A stretch of DNA of 30,959 nucleotides from AC-32 sp035473395 (GCA_035473395.1 DATIOF010000026.1:1-30959); one strand, 5' to 3'. Positions 13,781 to 22,132 are shown, counted from the first letter of the stretch. Notes: generated from the sequence alone by a model not told the origin. Program-made: numbers and translations.

Positions 13781-14289
13781 GGCTTCAGTCTCTCGGGCAC
13801 CTCATCGGCGAAATCGACGTCTCCTGGAGGGGACAGATCGTCGCAGGCGACGTGGACGGCGTCGAGCTTCTTGGCGCCTTCGTCGGGAATTCCTGCCCAG
13901 GCCTCGCGCGCCAGCAGCACCGGGTGGAGCCGTGTGCCGCCGTACGTTGCGGCCACGACCAGGGCTCTCTCGGATCGCCAGGTCGCGATCACGCGGTCGA
14001 TCGCGGCCGGATCGAGCTCGGGGCCGTCGCCGAGGACAACGACCGCGGCCTCGGCTTCGGGCGGCAATGCGTTCAGGCCGCAGCGCAGCGAGGCGCCGGG
14101 GCCGCGCTCCCAGCCGGGGCAGTCGACCGTTCGGGCGTCGGTCTCCAGCTCGTGCGCGCCGACCACGACGACCAGGTCGTCGACGCTGCTTCGTCGGACG
14201 CGCTCCAGCACCGGCTCGAGCAAGAGCGCCTGTTTCGGCGAGCCGAACCGGCTCGCGGCGCCGGCCGCCAGCACGACGGCCCAGATCAT
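13759..14289 (-). CDS. MocA-like molybdenum cofactor nucleotidyltransferase
   Basis: A 176-residue MobA/MocA-type nucleotidyltransferase that probably makes the cytosine dinucleotide form of molybdopterin for the neighbouring molybdenum hydroxylase. The N-terminus VVLAAGAASRFGSPKQALLL (residues 5-24) is the nucleotide-binding loop, and VVVLGDGPELDP is the metal-binding Asp region (LGDxP in relatives). The ATG at 14289 overlaps the FAD subunit stop (ATGA, 14289-14292). It is slightly shorter than typical MocA (about 190). Being coupled to its client enzyme supports the call. Confidence 0.82.
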   Translation of the reverse strand: MIWAVVLAAGAASRFGSPKQALLLEPVLERVRRSSVDDLVVVVGAHELETDARTVDCPGWERGPGASLRCGLNALPPEAEAAVVVLGDGPELDPAAIDRVIATWRSERALVVAATYGGTRLHPVLLAREAWAGIPDEGAKKLDAVHVACDDLSPPGDVDFADEVPERLKPWSSPDP

Positions 14290-15137
14290 CAGCCGAGCGC
14301 TTCGAGCGCGCGTCGCACGAGCGGCCTGGCGAGATCGACCTTGTACGCGGTGCCCGGGAGCGGGGTTGCCCGGTCGAGCTCCTCCGGCCCGTCCAGCACC
14401 CACGGGATCGGTGCGACGCCGGCGAGCGCGAGGCGCGTCTCGTCGCCGGTACGCGCCGCCGCGACGCCGACCAGCGCGAACGAGAAGCGGTTGCGCTCCA
14501 TCGCCTTCACGTACGTGCTCGCGTCGGGCTGGGGCACCTCGAGCTCGAGGATCAGCTCGCCGGGCTCGAGCGCTGTGACGTCGCGGTCGTCCTCGGTCGG
14601 CAGCCGGTAAAGATCCGCGACCGGAAACGAGCGCCGGTCGGTGCGCAGCGTCGCTCCCAGCGCGAGCAGCGCCGCGGCCGGGTCGGACGGGTGCGCGGAC
14701 GCACACCGTTCGTTGCCGAAGATCGCGTGCTCGCGATGCGCGCCCTCGCGTGCGTGACACTCCGACCCGCCGTGCAGGAAGCACGGGTAGTTCAGGCGCC
14801 AGTACCAGCAGCGCGTCGCCTGGAGCAGGTTCCCGCCGATCGTCCCCATCGAACGGAGCTGCGGCGAGGCCGCCAGCGTGCACGCCTCGCGCAGCGCGGC
14901 CGGGATCTCAGGATCGGCCTCGAGCTCGGCGAGCGTGGTGCCCGCGCCGATCGTCGTCCCCTGCACGCCGCGCGGGACGACGGCGCGAACGTCGACGAGC
15001 GTCTCGGCTTCGACGAGCCGCGAGCGAAGCAGCGGCACGAGCTCGGTCCCGCCGGCGAGCGCGCGCGAGCCGTTCCCGAGCGCCGCCTCCGCAGCCTCGA
15101 GCGACTCAGGCTGGACTAGTCGCAAGCTTCTTCTCAC
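14289..15137 (-). CDS. Molybdenum hydroxylase FAD subunit with extra 4Fe-4S site (PaoB-like)
   Basis: A 282-residue FAD-binding subunit of a xanthine-dehydrogenase-family enzyme. The FAD contacts are ALAGGTELVPLLRSRL (residues 26-41) and MGTIGGNLLQATR (97-109). Between them and the C-terminal part lie Cys110, Cys119, Cys127 and Cys145, in the insertion that holds a 4Fe-4S cluster in E. coli PaoB (YagS) and in 4-hydroxybenzoyl-CoA reductase. SAHPSD follows, as in PaoB. Most CoxM-type subunits lack this insertion. The start is taken as GTG 15137, overlapping the Mo subunit by 32 bases; a TTG at 15125 is an alternative. Confidence 0.88.
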   Translation of the reverse strand: MRRSLRLVQPESLEAAEAALGNGSRALAGGTELVPLLRSRLVEAETLVDVRAVVPRGVQGTTIGAGTTLAELEADPEIPAALREACTLAASPQLRSMGTIGGNLLQATRCWYWRLNYPCFLHGGSECHAREGAHREHAIFGNERCASAHPSDPAAALLALGATLRTDRRSFPVADLYRLPTEDDRDVTALEPGELILELEVPQPDASTYVKAMERNRFSFALVGVAAARTGDETRLALAGVAPIPWVLDGPEELDRATPLPGTAYKVDLARPLVRRALEALG

Positions 15138-17370
15138 GATCGCGTGCTTCCTTGAGCGCCCGCAGCATCTCCTCGCGCGTCACCGGCAGGGAGCGCACGT
15201 CGGCGCCGGTCGCGTCGCGAATCGCGTTCACGATCGCGGCCGCGGTCGGCACGATCGGCGGCTCGCCGAGGCCTTTGGAGCCGAGGTTGGTCAGGTGCTC
15301 GTCCGGGATGTCGAGCAGCTCGACGACCATCTCCGGCACGTCGGCGATCGTCGGCACCTTGTAGGTGTCGAGCGTCTGAGTCAGCACCCGACCGCTGGCC
15401 GGGTCGACCAGCCGCTCCTCGGAGAGCGTGTGTCCGACGCCCTGGATGATCCCGCCCTCGACCTGGCTGCGGGCGCCGAGCGGGTTGATCACGCGGCCGA
15501 CGTCGTGGATCGCCGCGATCCGATCGACGTGCACCTCGCCGGTCTCGATGTCGACGGCCACGTCGGCGACCTGGACGCCGAAGGTGAGCACGCGCATCCC
15601 GGTCGGGTTCGGGCCGCGGGAGCCCTTGCCGAGGATCTGCGCGTCCTCCAGCAGCCCGGTCACCTCCTCGAGCGGCCACGAGCCGCCGTCGGCCGAGACG
15701 ATCCTGCCGTCCTTGAGCGAGAGCACGCGCTCCTCCACGTTGTGGCGCTGCGCCGCGATCTCGATGATCTGCCGGGCGGCGTCCGCGGCGGCGGCGCGCA
15801 CCGCCGGGCCCATCGAGGGCGTGGTCGACGAGCCGGCCGAGATCGAGGCGTACGGTCCGCGCGCCGAGTCGCCGAGCTCGCAGCGGACCCGTTCGAGCGG
15901 CAGACCGAGCTCCTCGGCGGCGATCTGCGCCATCGCCGTTCGCGTGCCGGTGCCGATGTCCTGCATCGCCGTGATCACGACGGCGCAGCCGTCCGAGCCG
16001 ACGCGCACCCACGCGTACGAGGGCGGGCCGCCGCCGCCGTACCAGATCTGGCTGGCGAGCCCGGTGCCGCGGCGAATCGGCCCTTCGGAGCTCGCGCGCA
16101 CCGCTTCGCGCCGCGCCCAGTGCTCGTCGGCGCGGTCGTAGCACTCGAGCAGCTTCTTGGACGAGAACGGCCGGCCGTCGGCCAGGTCATTGTCGGCGTG
16201 GTTGCGGCGCCGCAGCTCGAGCGGGTCGAGCTCCAGGCGCGCGGCCAGCTCGTCGAGCACGCATTCGAGCCCGAACGTCCCCTCGACGAAGCCCGGCGCG
16301 CGGAAGGCCGCGTTCGGCGGCAGGTTCAGCTTCGTCCCGTAGGTCTGCGTGCGGACGTTCTCGCAGGCGTAGAGCATCTCGATCGGCCCGTAGGTCGGGC
16401 CCGAGAAGCCCGTCCAGCCGATCGTGTTCACGTACTCGGCCTCGAGCGCGACGAGCGTCCCGTCGGAGCGCGCGCCGGCGCGCAGCTTCTGGATCGTGCC
16501 GTTGCGGTTGCCGGTGGCGAGGTTCTCCTCGCGCCGCGTGAGCGCGCAGCGCACCGGCCGGCCCGTCTTCTCGGCGAGCGCGATCGCGATGTATGTGTAG
16601 TCGCCGGGCCCGTTCTTGGCGCCGAAGCCGCCGCCCATGTAGTTGCAGACCACGCGCACGCGGTCGGGCGGAAGGCCGAGCTGCTCGCTGACCGAGTGGC
16701 GGATCCCCCAGATGAACTGCGTCGAGATGTAGATCTCGAGCGTGTCGCCTTCCCACCGCGCCAGCGACTGGTGGGTCTCCATCGCGTTGTGCAGCACGGT
16801 TTGCGTGCGGTACTCGGCCTCGACGACCACGTCGGCTTCGGCGAAGCCCGCGTCGACGTCGCCGCGCTCGTAGCTGCGCGGCTCGTCCACGAACGACTGC
16901 TCCCGCACGGCCTGCTCGGGATCGAGCAGCGGCTCGAGCTCTTCCCACTCGATCTCGACGAGCGCAAGCGCCTCGCGGGCGCGCTCGTAGCTCTCGGCTG
17001 CGATCGCGGCCACCGGCGAGCCGTGGAACGGCGGCTCGCTCTGCAGCACGTGGGACTCCTCGGGACCGACTGCGGCGAGCACCCCCGGGAGCTCGAGCGC
17101 ACGGCTGAAATCGATGCTCTTCACGCGCGCGCGCGCGTGGGGCGAGCGCAGCACGGCGGCCTGGAGCAGGCCGGGGAACGTGAGGTCGCCCGTGTAGAGC
17201 ACCTGGCCACGCGCGCGCTGGGGACCGTCCTGTCTCGTCGCCGGCCGGCCGACGACCTCGCCCGGGCCCTCGGGCCACTGGTCGAGCGCGTCGTCGTCGC
17301 CCTCGACCACGACCCACTGCTCGGTGTATTTGCCCTCGACTTCCTTCTCGGTCCGGATCAGTCGCGCCAC
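15106..17370 (-). CDS. Molybdenum hydroxylase large subunit (xanthine dehydrogenase/aldehyde oxidase family)
   Basis: A 754-residue molybdopterin-binding subunit. Characteristic segments are GGGFGAKNGPGDYTYIAIAL (cofactor binding), AAFRAPGFVEGTFGLECVLD (the AFRAPG active-site loop), QDIGTGTRTAMAQIAAEELG and, near the C-terminus, SKGLGEPPIVPTAAA with the Glu expected to act as general base. It would hydroxylate an aldehyde or N-heterocycle; the substrate cannot be read from sequence. The GTG at 17370 is the best start because it overlaps the 2Fe-2S subunit by only 13 bases and fits the family N-terminus. No Tat signal is seen in the small subunit, so the enzyme is probably cytoplasmic, unlike E. 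coli PaoABC. Confidence 0.92.
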   Translation of the reverse strand: MARLIRTEKEVEGKYTEQWVVVEGDDDALDQWPEGPGEVVGRPATRQDGPQRARGQVLYTGDLTFPGLLQAAVLRSPHARARVKSIDFSRALELPGVLAAVGPEESHVLQSEPPFHGSPVAAIAAESYERAREALALVEIEWEELEPLLDPEQAVREQSFVDEPRSYERGDVDAGFAEADVVVEAEYRTQTVLHNAMETHQSLARWEGDTLEIYISTQFIWGIRHSVSEQLGLPPDRVRVVCNYMGGGFGAKNGPGDYTYIAIALAEKTGRPVRCALTRREENLATGNRNGTIQKLRAGARSDGTLVALEAEYVNTIGWTGFSGPTYGPIEMLYACENVRTQTYGTKLNLPPNAAFRAPGFVEGTFGLECVLDELAARLELDPLELRRRNHADNDLADGRPFSSKKLLECYDRADEHWARREAVRASSEGPIRRGTGLASQIWYGGGGPPSYAWVRVGSDGCAVVITAMQDIGTGTRTAMAQIAAEELGLPLERVRCELGDSARGPYASISAGSSTTPSMGPAVRAAAADAARQIIEIAAQRHNVEERVLSLKDGRIVSADGGSWPLEEVTGLLEDAQILGKGSRGPNPTGMRVLTFGVQVADVAVDIETGEVHVDRIAAIHDVGRVINPLGARSQVEGGIIQGVGHTLSEERLVDPASGRVLTQTLDTYKVPTIADVPEMVVELLDIPDEHLTNLGSKGLGEPPIVPTAAAIVNAIRDATGADVRSLPVTREEMLRALKEARDREKKLATSPA

Positions 17371-17795
17371 GTGAGAACTGCCTCCTCGATTCGCGGGTAC
17401 GCGCCGCAGCGGCAGAGGTTGCCGGCCATCGCGTGGCGGACGCGCTCGGGGGTGGGATTTGGCTCGGCCTCGACGAGCGCCGCCGCCGAGACGATCTGGC
17501 CGGGCGTGCAGAAGCCGCACTGGAGCGCGTCGGCGCGGACGAAGGCATCGACCAGCGCGTGGTCGCGCAGGCCCTCGATCGTCGTCACCTCGCGCTCGCC
17601 GACGGTGTGCACGAGCGTGATGCAGGCGAGCACGGGCACACCGTCGAGCTGCACCGTGCAGGCGCCGCAGTGGCCCTCGCCGCAGGCGATCTTCGTGCCG
17701 GTCAGCCCGAGCTCGTCGCGCAGCGTCTCGGCAAGCGTCCGCCCGACCGGCGGGTCGGTCTCGAAGACGGCTCCGTTGATGCGCAGCTCAAGCAC
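17358..17795 (-). CDS. Molybdenum hydroxylase 2Fe-2S subunit
   Basis: A 145-residue electron-transfer subunit with two iron-sulfur sites. The plant-type ferredoxin site uses Cys38, Cys43, Cys46 (CGEGHCGACT) and Cys58. The second site uses Cys93, Cys96 (QCGFCTPG), Cys128 and Cys130 (NLCRCGAY). The GTG at 17795 overlaps the amidohydrolase stop by eight bases. There is no Tat signal, so it is cytoplasmic. Gene order here is small, large, FAD, cofactor enzyme. Confidence 0.93.
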   Translation of the reverse strand: MLELRINGAVFETDPPVGRTLAETLRDELGLTGTKIACGEGHCGACTVQLDGVPVLACITLVHTVGEREVTTIEGLRDHALVDAFVRADALQCGFCTPGQIVSAAALVEAEPNPTPERVRHAMAGNLCRCGAYPRIEEAVLTWRD

Positions 17796-18939
17796 CTGAC
17801 GTCACCGCCAGGATGTCCGCCAGGTGGACGAGCCGAAACGTCGTCCGGCTGACGACCCGCTGCTCGCCCTCGTCCTCGACGTCCGGCAGCACGCGCCAGA
17901 GGTCGCGGGCGACCTCGATCAGCTCGCGGATCTGGTCGCGCTCCTCCTGATGCCCGTCGCGGTCGGTCGTCGCGTTCAGCGCGAGCCCGAGCACGCCGAT
18001 CGTGTCCGCCTGCCGCGTCCAGAGCAGCGGCGTCGCCATCGAGAGGTACTGGTGGATGCGCGCGAAGGCCATCGGCTGCGAGAACGTGTTGCTCCCGATC
18101 GGCGGGCTCGGCTCGAGCGGCGGCTGCCCCTCGGCGATCCGGCTTGCGGTGCCGTAGAGCATCGCCCGCAGCTGCTCGTCGTCCAGCCCGGCGATCTGCG
18201 CGGTGCGCAGCGCGATCAGCAGCGAGCTCGGCTGCTGCCCGTATGGATAGTCGGAGGCGTAGACGACCTGTTCGGGCGAGACGAGGTGGTACAGGCTGAG
18301 CAGGTCGATCGGGCTCCAGACCGACGTGTCGAAGTAGACACCGGCCATCCCGCCGAAGGCCGCTGCCAATGCGGCGAGATCGGCGATCCCGGCGTGGGCG
18401 ATGATCAGCTGGGAGCCCGGATAGGTGTCGACGAGGTGGCGCAGGTGGTCGGCGATCGGCGGCAGTCCCCGGCCGCCGTGGATCAGGATCGGCACGCCTC
18501 GGTCGGCGGCGAGCTCGAAGACCGGCGCCAGCCGCTCGTCGTTCAGCTGGAACTTCTGGGCGCGCGGGTGGAGCTTGATCCCGCGCGCGCCGAGATCGAG
18601 GCAGCGGGTGGCCTCCTCGATCGGCTCCTCGGTCAGGTCGAGCCGCACGAACGGGATCAGGCGCCCGCCCGAGCGCTCGGCGTAGGCGAGCGAGCGGTCG
18701 TTGGCCGCGCTGAAGGACGGGTGGCGGTCGACCTCGTCCATGCAGAACATGAAGCAGCGCGAGATCCCGTAGTGCTCGTTGATCCGCTCGAGGTCCTCGT
18801 AGACCCCGGTCATGCCGTCGATGTCGTGACCGAGGTGGACGTGCGCGTCGAAGACCTCGGCGCCTTCCGGCAGCTCGCGCGCCAGCTCCTCGTCGTAGCC
18901 GGCGATCAGCGACTGCGCTTTCTGGAGCACCTCCTCCAC
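17788..18939 (-). CDS. Amidohydrolase family protein (amidohydrolase 2)
   Basis: A 383-residue TIM-barrel metal hydrolase or decarboxylase. Metal-binding segments are FDAHVHLGHD (His33, His35), GIKLHPRAQKF, ILIHGGRG, LIIAHAGIADL and VVYASDYPYGQQ (Asp). The N-terminus has a helical extension of about 25 residues and the C-terminus one of about 70. The family includes decarboxylases of aromatic acids and hydrolases of cyclic amides, so its product or substrate may be that of the molybdenum hydroxylase coupled downstream. The GTG at 18939 has TAGACT seven bases upstream and is a predicted leaderless start. It heads a seven-gene operon. Substrate unknown. Confidence 0.85.
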   Translation of the reverse strand: MEEVLQKAQSLIAGYDEELARELPEGAEVFDAHVHLGHDIDGMTGVYEDLERINEHYGISRCFMFCMDEVDRHPSFSAANDRSLAYAERSGGRLIPFVRLDLTEEPIEEATRCLDLGARGIKLHPRAQKFQLNDERLAPVFELAADRGVPILIHGGRGLPPIADHLRHLVDTYPGSQLIIAHAGIADLAALAAAFGGMAGVYFDTSVWSPIDLLSLYHLVSPEQVVYASDYPYGQQPSSLLIALRTAQIAGLDDEQLRAMLYGTASRIAEGQPPLEPSPPIGSNTFSQPMAFARIHQYLSMATPLLWTRQADTIGVLGLALNATTDRDGHQEERDQIRELIEVARDLWRVLPDVEDEGEQRVVSRTTFRLVHLADILAVTSGA

Positions 18940-18946
18940 CCGCGCC

Positions 18947-18952
18947 AGTCTA
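18947..18952 (-). promoter_or_regulatory. -10 box of predicted leaderless promoter (amidohydrolase operon)
   Basis: TAGACT on the minus strand (18952 to 18947) lies seven bases before the GTG at 18939. Its first two bases are shared with the outer arm of the dyad at 18951-18979. No good -35 hexamer is seen. Confidence 0.55.
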
Positions 18953-18979
18953 CGTCGAGAGCTAGCTCGTTCCGACGTA
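18951..18979. promoter_or_regulatory. Nested dyad, candidate operator between two divergent operons
   Basis: Outer arms TACGTCG (18951-18957) and CGACGTA (18973-18979) are perfect complements. They enclose a perfect 10-bp palindrome, GAGCTAGCTC (18959-18968), with almost the same centre. It overlaps the -10 box of the amidohydrolase operon and lies in the -35 zone of the M24 peptidase gene. A dimeric repressor bound here would block both. No regulator gene sits beside it. Confidence 0.5.
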
Positions 18980-18994
18980 ACCGGTCTTCCGCTA

Positions 18995-19000
18995 TACGAT
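18995..19000 (+). promoter_or_regulatory. Candidate -10 box of the M24 peptidase-acs operon
   Basis: TACGAT lies ten bases before the GTG at 19011, within a longer TATACGAT. The spacing suggests a very short or absent leader. The ATG at 18999 falls inside the box, which argues against it as the start. Confidence 0.4.
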
Positions 19001-19010
19001 GCGGGCCGCC

Positions 19011-20147
19011 GTGGCAGACGTCCTGATCTACGCCGACACCATCCGCTCGCCCGAGATGCGCCACGAGGTGCCGCTCGCGGTCCCGGATGCGTTCCTCTAC
19101 GCGGAGAAGGACGGCCAGAAGTCCGTCGTCCTGAGCTCCTTCGAGCTGGACCGGCTCGCCGAGGTCGCGCCCGGCCTGAACGCGCTGCCGTACGAGGAGT
19201 TCGGGATCGACGAGCTCTACGCGCAGGGGCTGCCGCGCGAGGAGATCGAGCTCGAGGTGACCCTGCGCGCGACTCGGCGCTTCGGCATCGAGCGTGCGGT
19301 CGTGCCGTCGACGTTCCCGCTCCAGGTCGCCGACCATCTTCGCGCGAACGGGATCGAGGTCACTGCCGACCGCGAGCAGTTCGTCCAGCGCCGCCGCGTG
19401 AAGAACGAGGCCGAGCTGGCGGGGATCAGGCGCGCCCAGCGCGCCGCCGAGGCCGCGATGGACGCGGCTCGCGAGCTGCTCCGCTCGGCCGAGCGCCAGA
19501 ACGGCAGCCTGCTGCTGGACGGCGAGCAGCTCACCTGCGAGCGGCTGAAGCTCGCGGTCGAGCAGGCGTTCACCGCGAACGGCGCCTTCGCGGACGAGTT
19601 CATCGTGTCGCATGGCGCACAGACCGCCGTCGGGCACGACATGGGCTCCGGGCCGATCCTGCCCGACGAGCCGATCTGTCTCGACCTCTTCCCGCGCGAC
19701 CGCGACTCGGGCTGCTTCGCCGACATGACGCGCGTGTTCGTGGTCGGCACGCCGTCGGACGAGCTGCTCGAGTGGCACAAGCTCTGCAAGGAGGCGCTCG
19801 ACCAGTCGACCGCCGCGGCCAAGCCGGGAATCCCCGGCACCGACCTGTTCAAGATCACCTGCGACGTCTTCGAGGAGCACGGGTACCCGACGCTGCGCTC
19901 GAAGCAGCCGGGCGAGGTGCTCCAGGACGGCTTCTACCACTCGCTCGGCCACGGGGTCGGGCTCGAGGTGCACGAGGAGCCGACGCTCGGTCGCGCTCCG
20001 GGCGAGCTGGTCGCCGGCGACGTGATCGCCGTCGAGCCGGGCCTCTACCGCCACGGCATCGGCGGCTGCCGTCTCGAGGATCTCGTGCTCGTGACCGAGA
20101 ACGGGCCGGAGGTCCTGACGGACTACCCGTACGACCTCGAGCCCTAG
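19011..20147 (+). CDS. M24 family metallopeptidase (Xaa-Pro dipeptidase/aminopeptidase-like)
   Basis: A 378-residue creatinase-fold peptidase. An N-terminal creatinase-type domain (residues 1-130) is followed by the catalytic domain with all five metal ligands: Asp225 and Asp238 (CLDLFPRDRDSGCFADMTR), His314 (HSLGHGVGLEVHE), Glu342 (AVEPGLY) and Glu356 (RLEDLVLV). The first two Asp are 13 residues apart, slightly more than usual. It probably removes proline-containing dipeptide or N-terminal residues in the cytoplasm. The GTG at 19011 is preferred to the ATG at 18999, which lies in the predicted -10 box. The stop overlaps the acs start by one base (TAGTG). Confidence 0.9.
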   Translation: MADVLIYADTIRSPEMRHEVPLAVPDAFLYAEKDGQKSVVLSSFELDRLAEVAPGLNALPYEEFGIDELYAQGLPREEIELEVTLRATRRFGIERAVVPSTFPLQVADHLRANGIEVTADREQFVQRRRVKNEAELAGIRRAQRAAEAAMDAARELLRSAERQNGSLLLDGEQLTCERLKLAVEQAFTANGAFADEFIVSHGAQTAVGHDMGSGPILPDEPICLDLFPRDRDSGCFADMTRVFVVGTPSDELLEWHKLCKEALDQSTAAAKPGIPGTDLFKITCDVFEEHGYPTLRSKQPGEVLQDGFYHSLGHGVGLEVHEEPTLGRAPGELVAGDVIAVEPGLYRHGIGGCRLEDLVLVTENGPEVLTDYPYDLEP

Positions 20148-22105
20148 TGGCGCACGCCATCGAGACGATCCTCCTGGAGGAGCGGCGCTACCCGCCGCCT
20201 CCCGAGTTCGCGGCGCAGGCGAACGCACAGCCCGAGATCTACGAGCGCGACTTCGACGAGTTCTGGGCGACCGAGGCGCGGGAGCGCGTGTCGTGGTCCG
20301 AAGACTTCACCGAGCTCTACGAGTGGGAGCCGCCCTACGCGAAGTGGTACCTCGGCGGCAAGCTGAACGTCGCCTACAACTGCGTCGACCGCCATGTCGA
20401 GGCCGGCCGGGGCGACAAGGTCGCCTACCACTGGGAGGGCGAGCCCTCGGACGAGCGGCGGACGATCACCTACGCCGATCTCCAGGCCGAGGTCGTCAAG
20501 CTCGCCAACGCGCTCAAGAAGCTGGGTGTTGGCAAGGGCACCCCGGTCGGGATCTATCTCGGGATGGTCCCCGAGGCGCCGGTCGCGATGCTCGCCTGCG
20601 CGCGGCTCGGCGCGCCGCACACGGTCGTCTTCGGCGGCTTCTCGGCCGACGCGCTCGCCGACCGCCTGAACGACATGGGCTGCGAGGTGCTGATCACGCA
20701 GGACGAGGGCCTGCGCAACGGCGGCAAGGTGCCGCTGAAGACGAACGCCGACGAGGCGCTCGCAAACGCGCCGGGCGTGAAGCACGCGGTCGTCCTACGG
20801 CGCACCGGCGGCGAGGTCGGCTGGAACGGCGAGCGGGATCACTGGTGGCACGAGCTCGTGGCCGACGAGCCCGACGACCCGGCGTCGTGCCCGTGCGAGC
20901 CGATGGACTCCGAGGACCTGCTCTACCTGCTCTACACCAGCGGCACGACCGCCAAGCCGAAGGGGATCGCCCACACCACGGCCGGCTACCTCGTCGGCAC
21001 GGCCACGACCCACTACTACATCTTCGACGTCAAGCCCGACTCGGTCTACTGGTGCGCGGCCGACATCGGCTGGGTGACGGGCCACAGCTACATCGTCTAC
21101 GGGCCGCTCTGCAACGGCACCACGAGCGTGCTCTACGAGGGCGTGCCGAACTTCCCGGACAAGGACCGCTGGTGGGCGATCATCGAGCGCTACAAGGTGG
21201 ACATCCTCTACACCGCGCCGACCGCGATCCGGACGCACATGAAGTGGGGCCCGGAGTTCGCGCAGCGGCACGACCTCTCCTCGCTGCGGCTGCTCGGCTC
21301 GGTCGGCGAGCCGATCAACCCCGAGGCCTGGGTCTGGTACCGCGAGCACATCGGCGGCGACCGCACCCCGGTCGTCGACACGTGGTGGCAGACCGAGACG
21401 GGGATGATCATGATCACGCCGCTCCCGGGAGTGACGACGCTCAAGCCGGGCTCGGCGACCAGGCCGTTCCCGGGCGTGGACGCCACGATCTTCGACGAGC
21501 AGGGCAACGAGGTCGGCCCGGGCGGCGGGGGCTACCTGGTCCTGCGGCGCCCGTGGCCGGCGATGCTGCGCGGGATCTACAACGCCGACGACCGGTACCG
21601 CGAGACGTACTGGTCGAAGTACCCGGAGGTCTATTTCGCCGGCGACGGCGCGCGGATCGACGAGGACGGCGACTTCTGGCTGCTCGGCCGAGTGGACGAC
21701 GTGATGAACGTCTCGGGCCATCGCATCTCGACGATCGAGGTCGAGAGCGCGCTGGTCGACCACCCGAAGGTTGCCGAGGCGGCGGTGTGCGGCCGCAAGG
21801 ACGAGCGCACCGGCCAGGCGATCGTCGCCTACGTGACGCTGAAGGGCGGCGACGAGGGCTCCGTCGAGATGCTCGAGGAGCTGCGCGACCACGTCGCGGA
21901 GAAGATCGGGCCGATCGCCAAGCCGGCGAACATCGTCTTCACACCCGAGCTGCCGAAGACCCGTAGCGGCAAGATCATGCGGCGCCTCCTGCGCGACGTG
22001 GCCGAGAAGCGCGCGCTCGGCGACACGACCACGCTCGCCGATCCGGCCGTCGTCTCCGAGATCCAGGAGCGGGCGGTCTCTGAGCAGTCGCAAGACGACG
22101 CTTGA
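20147..22105 (+). CDS. acsA: Acetyl-CoA synthetase (AMP-forming)
   Basis: A 652-residue acyl-adenylate synthetase; activates acetate to acetyl-CoA. The N-terminal ACS domain includes YAKWYLGGKLNVAYNCVDRH. The phosphate-binding loop is YTSGTTAKPKG (263-273), with Ala where most have Gly. VDTWWQTETG, YFAGDGARIDEDGDFWLLGR and DDVMNVSGHR follow. The C-terminal PKTRSGKIMRR holds Lys609, the residue acetylated to control activity in relatives. The tryptophan in TWWQTET is the one that restricts the pocket to acetate-sized acids. The GTG at 20147 overlaps the M24 peptidase stop by one base, so the two are coupled. The length is typical. Confidence 0.94.
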   Translation: MAHAIETILLEERRYPPPPEFAAQANAQPEIYERDFDEFWATEARERVSWSEDFTELYEWEPPYAKWYLGGKLNVAYNCVDRHVEAGRGDKVAYHWEGEPSDERRTITYADLQAEVVKLANALKKLGVGKGTPVGIYLGMVPEAPVAMLACARLGAPHTVVFGGFSADALADRLNDMGCEVLITQDEGLRNGGKVPLKTNADEALANAPGVKHAVVLRRTGGEVGWNGERDHWWHELVADEPDDPASCPCEPMDSEDLLYLLYTSGTTAKPKGIAHTTAGYLVGTATTHYYIFDVKPDSVYWCAADIGWVTGHSYIVYGPLCNGTTSVLYEGVPNFPDKDRWWAIIERYKVDILYTAPTAIRTHMKWGPEFAQRHDLSSLRLLGSVGEPINPEAWVWYREHIGGDRTPVVDTWWQTETGMIMITPLPGVTTLKPGSATRPFPGVDATIFDEQGNEVGPGGGGYLVLRRPWPAMLRGIYNADDRYRETYWSKYPEVYFAGDGARIDEDGDFWLLGRVDDVMNVSGHRISTIEVESALVDHPKVAEAAVCGRKDERTGQAIVAYVTLKGGDEGSVEMLEELRDHVAEKIGPIAKPANIVFTPELPKTRSGKIMRRLLRDVAEKRALGDTTTLADPAVVSEIQERAVSEQSQDDA

Positions 22106-22132
22106 CTCTCCCGTAAGGGGAGGCACGATGCT
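22102..22132 (+). promoter_or_regulatory. MerR-type promoter with 19-bp spacer and dyad
   Basis: TTGACT (22102-22107) and GATGCT (22127-22132) are 19 bases apart, the overlong spacer that MerR-family activators need. The spacer holds CTCCC (22108-22112) and GGGAG (22118-22122), an inverted repeat like operators of this family. The -35 box overlaps the acsA stop codon. The -10 ends seven bases before the ATG at 22140, which suggests leaderless, autoregulated expression of the MerR gene. Confidence 0.6.

Noticed and set aside
14878..17799. A 973-residue open frame on the plus strand opposite the molybdenum hydroxylase genes
   Set aside because: Low-complexity Arg/Asp/Val/Leu composition and exact antisense placement to clear Mo and 2Fe-2S subunits; no ribosome site or domain.
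18999..19010. ATG at 18999 as start of the M24 peptidase
   Set aside because: It lies within the candidate -10 box and adds four residues without family support; GTG 19011 fits better.
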